This document shows, piece by piece, positions 61,501 to 62,081 of a stretch of DNA of 62,081 nucleotides. The notes under the pieces were generated by a model, which saw only the letters and a program-made list of their open reading frames with translations, ran no database searches and had not been told where the DNA came from. Both the position numbers and the translations under genes were made by a program. Source of the stretch: ZC4RG35 sp036375695 (GTDB lineage: Bacteria > Actinomycetota > Acidimicrobiia > Spongiisociales > ZC4RG35); assembly GCA_036375695.1 (NCBI GenBank), contig DASVBU010000027.1:1-62081 (forward strand), in the 5' to 3' direction. The number at the start of each line of letters is the position of its first letter. Position 1 is the stretch's first letter.

Positions 61501-61523
61501 CCGTGCGCCCGGCGCACGGTTTT
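61501..61523 (+). terminator. Intrinsic terminator-like hairpin after htpX
   Basis: CCGTGCGC-CCG-GCGCACGG followed by TTTT. It can stop transcripts from htpX, yet it lies only about 6 bases downstream of the predicted tRNA promoter start, where it would form the very 5' end of that transcript. Confidence 0.65.
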
Positions 61524-61530
61524 GGTGCGC

Positions 61531-61617
61531 GCCGGGATGTCCGAGTGGTCAAAGGAAGCAGACTGTAAATCTGCCGGCTGTACGCCTACGGAGGTTCGAA
61601 TCCTTCTCCCGGCACCA
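61531..61617 (+). tRNA. tRNA-Tyr (GUA), CCA encoded
   Basis: Acceptor GCCGGGA/TCCCGGC, anticodon loop ACTGTAAAT with anticodon GTA, a long variable arm as expected for bacterial tRNA-Tyr, and T-loop GGTTCGAATCC. CCA is encoded at 61615-61617. Confidence 0.97.
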
Positions 61618-61647
61618 CCCGGCCGATTTCCGGCCCGTGACAACCAA

Positions 61648-61723
61648 GCCCCGTTAGCTCAGTTGGTAGAGCGCTTCCATGGTAAGGAAGAGGTCTTCGG
61701 TTCGAATCCGGAACGGGGCTCCA
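61648..61723 (+). tRNA. tRNA-Thr (GGU), CCA encoded
   Basis: Acceptor GCCCCGT/ACGGGGC, anticodon stem CTTCC/GGAAG with loop ATGGTAA (anticodon GGT), T-arm with GGTTCGAATCC, and CCA at 61721-61723. Confidence 0.97.
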
Positions 61724-61785
61724 CGAGGCGTCGCAGGCGACGCATCGTGCGGGAGTGACCCATCCCGGACGCCTCAGGGCGTCGA

Positions 61786-61859
61786 GGCGGCGTAGCTCAG
61801 CAGGTGAGAGCGCTCGACTCATAATCGAGAGGTCGGCAGTTCGAGTCTGCCCGCCGCTA
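61786..61859 (+). tRNA. tRNA-Met (CAU), elongator type
   Basis: Acceptor GGCGGCG/CGCCGCT, anticodon stem CTCGA/TCGAG with loop CTCATAA (anticodon CAT), T-arm GGCAG-TTCGAGT-CTGCC. CCA is not encoded. The anticodon stem lacks the three G-C pairs of initiator tRNA, and position 1 pairs with 72, so it is not fMet. A lysidine-modified tRNA-Ile is a less likely alternative. Confidence 0.92.
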
Positions 61860-61876
61860 CGGAAGTGAAAGCAACA

Positions 61877-61893
61877 CCGGCGCCCGGCGCCGG
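61877..61893 (+). other. Hairpin between tRNA-Met and the second tuf
   Basis: CCGGCGCC-C-GGCGCCGG is a perfect palindrome in the 63-base gap before tuf. Having no T-run, it is more likely an RNA processing or stability element than a terminator. Confidence 0.45.
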
Positions 61894-61922
61894 GGCTGAG
61901 GAATGGAAAGGAATCGCTGGAG

Positions 61923-62081
61923 ATGGCGAAGGCGAAGTTTGAGCGTTCGAAGCCGCATGTGAATGTGGGGACGATGGGTCATATTGATCATGGGAAGACG
62001 ACGTTGACGGCGGCGATTACGAAGGTTTTGTCTGAGCGGGTTGGTGGTTCGAATCAGTTTTCTGCGTTTGAGCAGATTGAT
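61923..62081 (+). CDS. tuf: Elongation factor Tu, N-terminal part (second copy, partial)
   Basis: 53 codons visible before the window ends: MAKAKFERSKPHVNVGTMGH, then the P-loop GHIDHGKTTLTAAIT typical of EF-Tu. Location after tRNA-Tyr, -Thr and -Met recalls the tRNA-tufB arrangement of other bacteria. All 53 codons end in G or T and none in C or A, in sharp contrast to every neighbour. Confidence 0.97.
   Translation, partial: MAKAKFERSKPHVNVGTMGHIDHGKTTLTAAITKVLSERVGGSNQFSAFEQID

Noticed and set aside
61786..61859. tRNA with CAU anticodon as initiator tRNA
   Set aside because: The anticodon stem lacks the GGG/CCC signature and the 1-72 mismatch of initiator tRNA.

Overview
The window is GC-rich, densely coding DNA from an actinomycete-type bacterium, most likely class Acidimicrobiia or a close relative (inference). 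The evidence is the actinobacterial gene order (tuf-S10-spc-secY-adk-map-alpha; rplM-rpsI-glmM-glmS; acpS-nnr-alr-tsaEB-rimI-tsaD-groESL), frequent GTG and TTG starts, a short-lid adenylate kinase, an F420-type luciferase-like oxidoreductase, and an SLH-plus-collagen surface protein with the GCNPPANTRFCP motif familiar from that class. No phage, transposase, CRISPR array or rRNA was seen. No gene-free stretch exceeds about 300 bases; the longest, 25463-25749, holds a glmS ribozyme.

Layout. 1-15353: end of tuf, then an almost unbroken ribosomal protein superoperon (rpsJ to rplO), secY, adk, map, and the alpha operon (rpmJ-rpsM-rpsK-rpsD-rpoA-rplQ) behind its own promoter. infA is absent from its usual place. 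15350-21901: two small membrane proteins, coaA, gmd-fcl (GDP-L-fucose synthesis), a membrane protein, truA and ilvA. 22010-27576: rplM-rpsI-glmM, a glycosyltransferase, and glmS behind a glmS ribozyme. 27700-41410: a surface-polysaccharide island containing a nine-gene, translationally chained minus-strand operon. That operon appears to encode the complete UDP-2,3-diacetamido-mannuronate pathway plus a lipid-linked priming sugar transferase. The island sits between glmS and acpS, which are neighbours in many actinobacteria. 41501-50806: acpS, nnr, alr, a P1-family peptidase, a uracil-DNA glycosylase, the t6A genes tsaE, tsaB and tsaD with rimI, and groES-groEL under two CIRCE operators. 50865-58609: a second polysaccharide block with a flippase, a Wzz/Wzc-like protein, a WecG/TagA glycosyltransferase, two tandem beta-helix secreted proteins and a Wzy/ligase-like protein. 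58621-62081: an F420-type oxidoreductase, a MidA-type methyltransferase, htpX, tRNA-Tyr, tRNA-Thr, tRNA-Met, and the start of a second tuf.

How it works together. GlmS and GlmM supply amino-sugar phosphate for UDP-GlcNAc. The WbpA/B/E/D/I-like enzymes can turn UDP-GlcNAc into a diacetamido uronic acid, and Gmd/Fcl make GDP-fucose. A PglC/WbaP-type transferase would start the lipid-linked unit, glycosyltransferases extend it, and Wzx-, Wzy- and Wzz-like proteins flip, polymerise and control length. The ribozyme on glmS would link amino-sugar supply to demand.

Most notable non-coding or odd features: the glmS ribozyme; an interspersed GTAC/palindrome repeat family placed inside housekeeping operons; a second tuf whose 53 visible codons all end in G or T; and a ribosomal protein S3 with a tail of about 160 residues.
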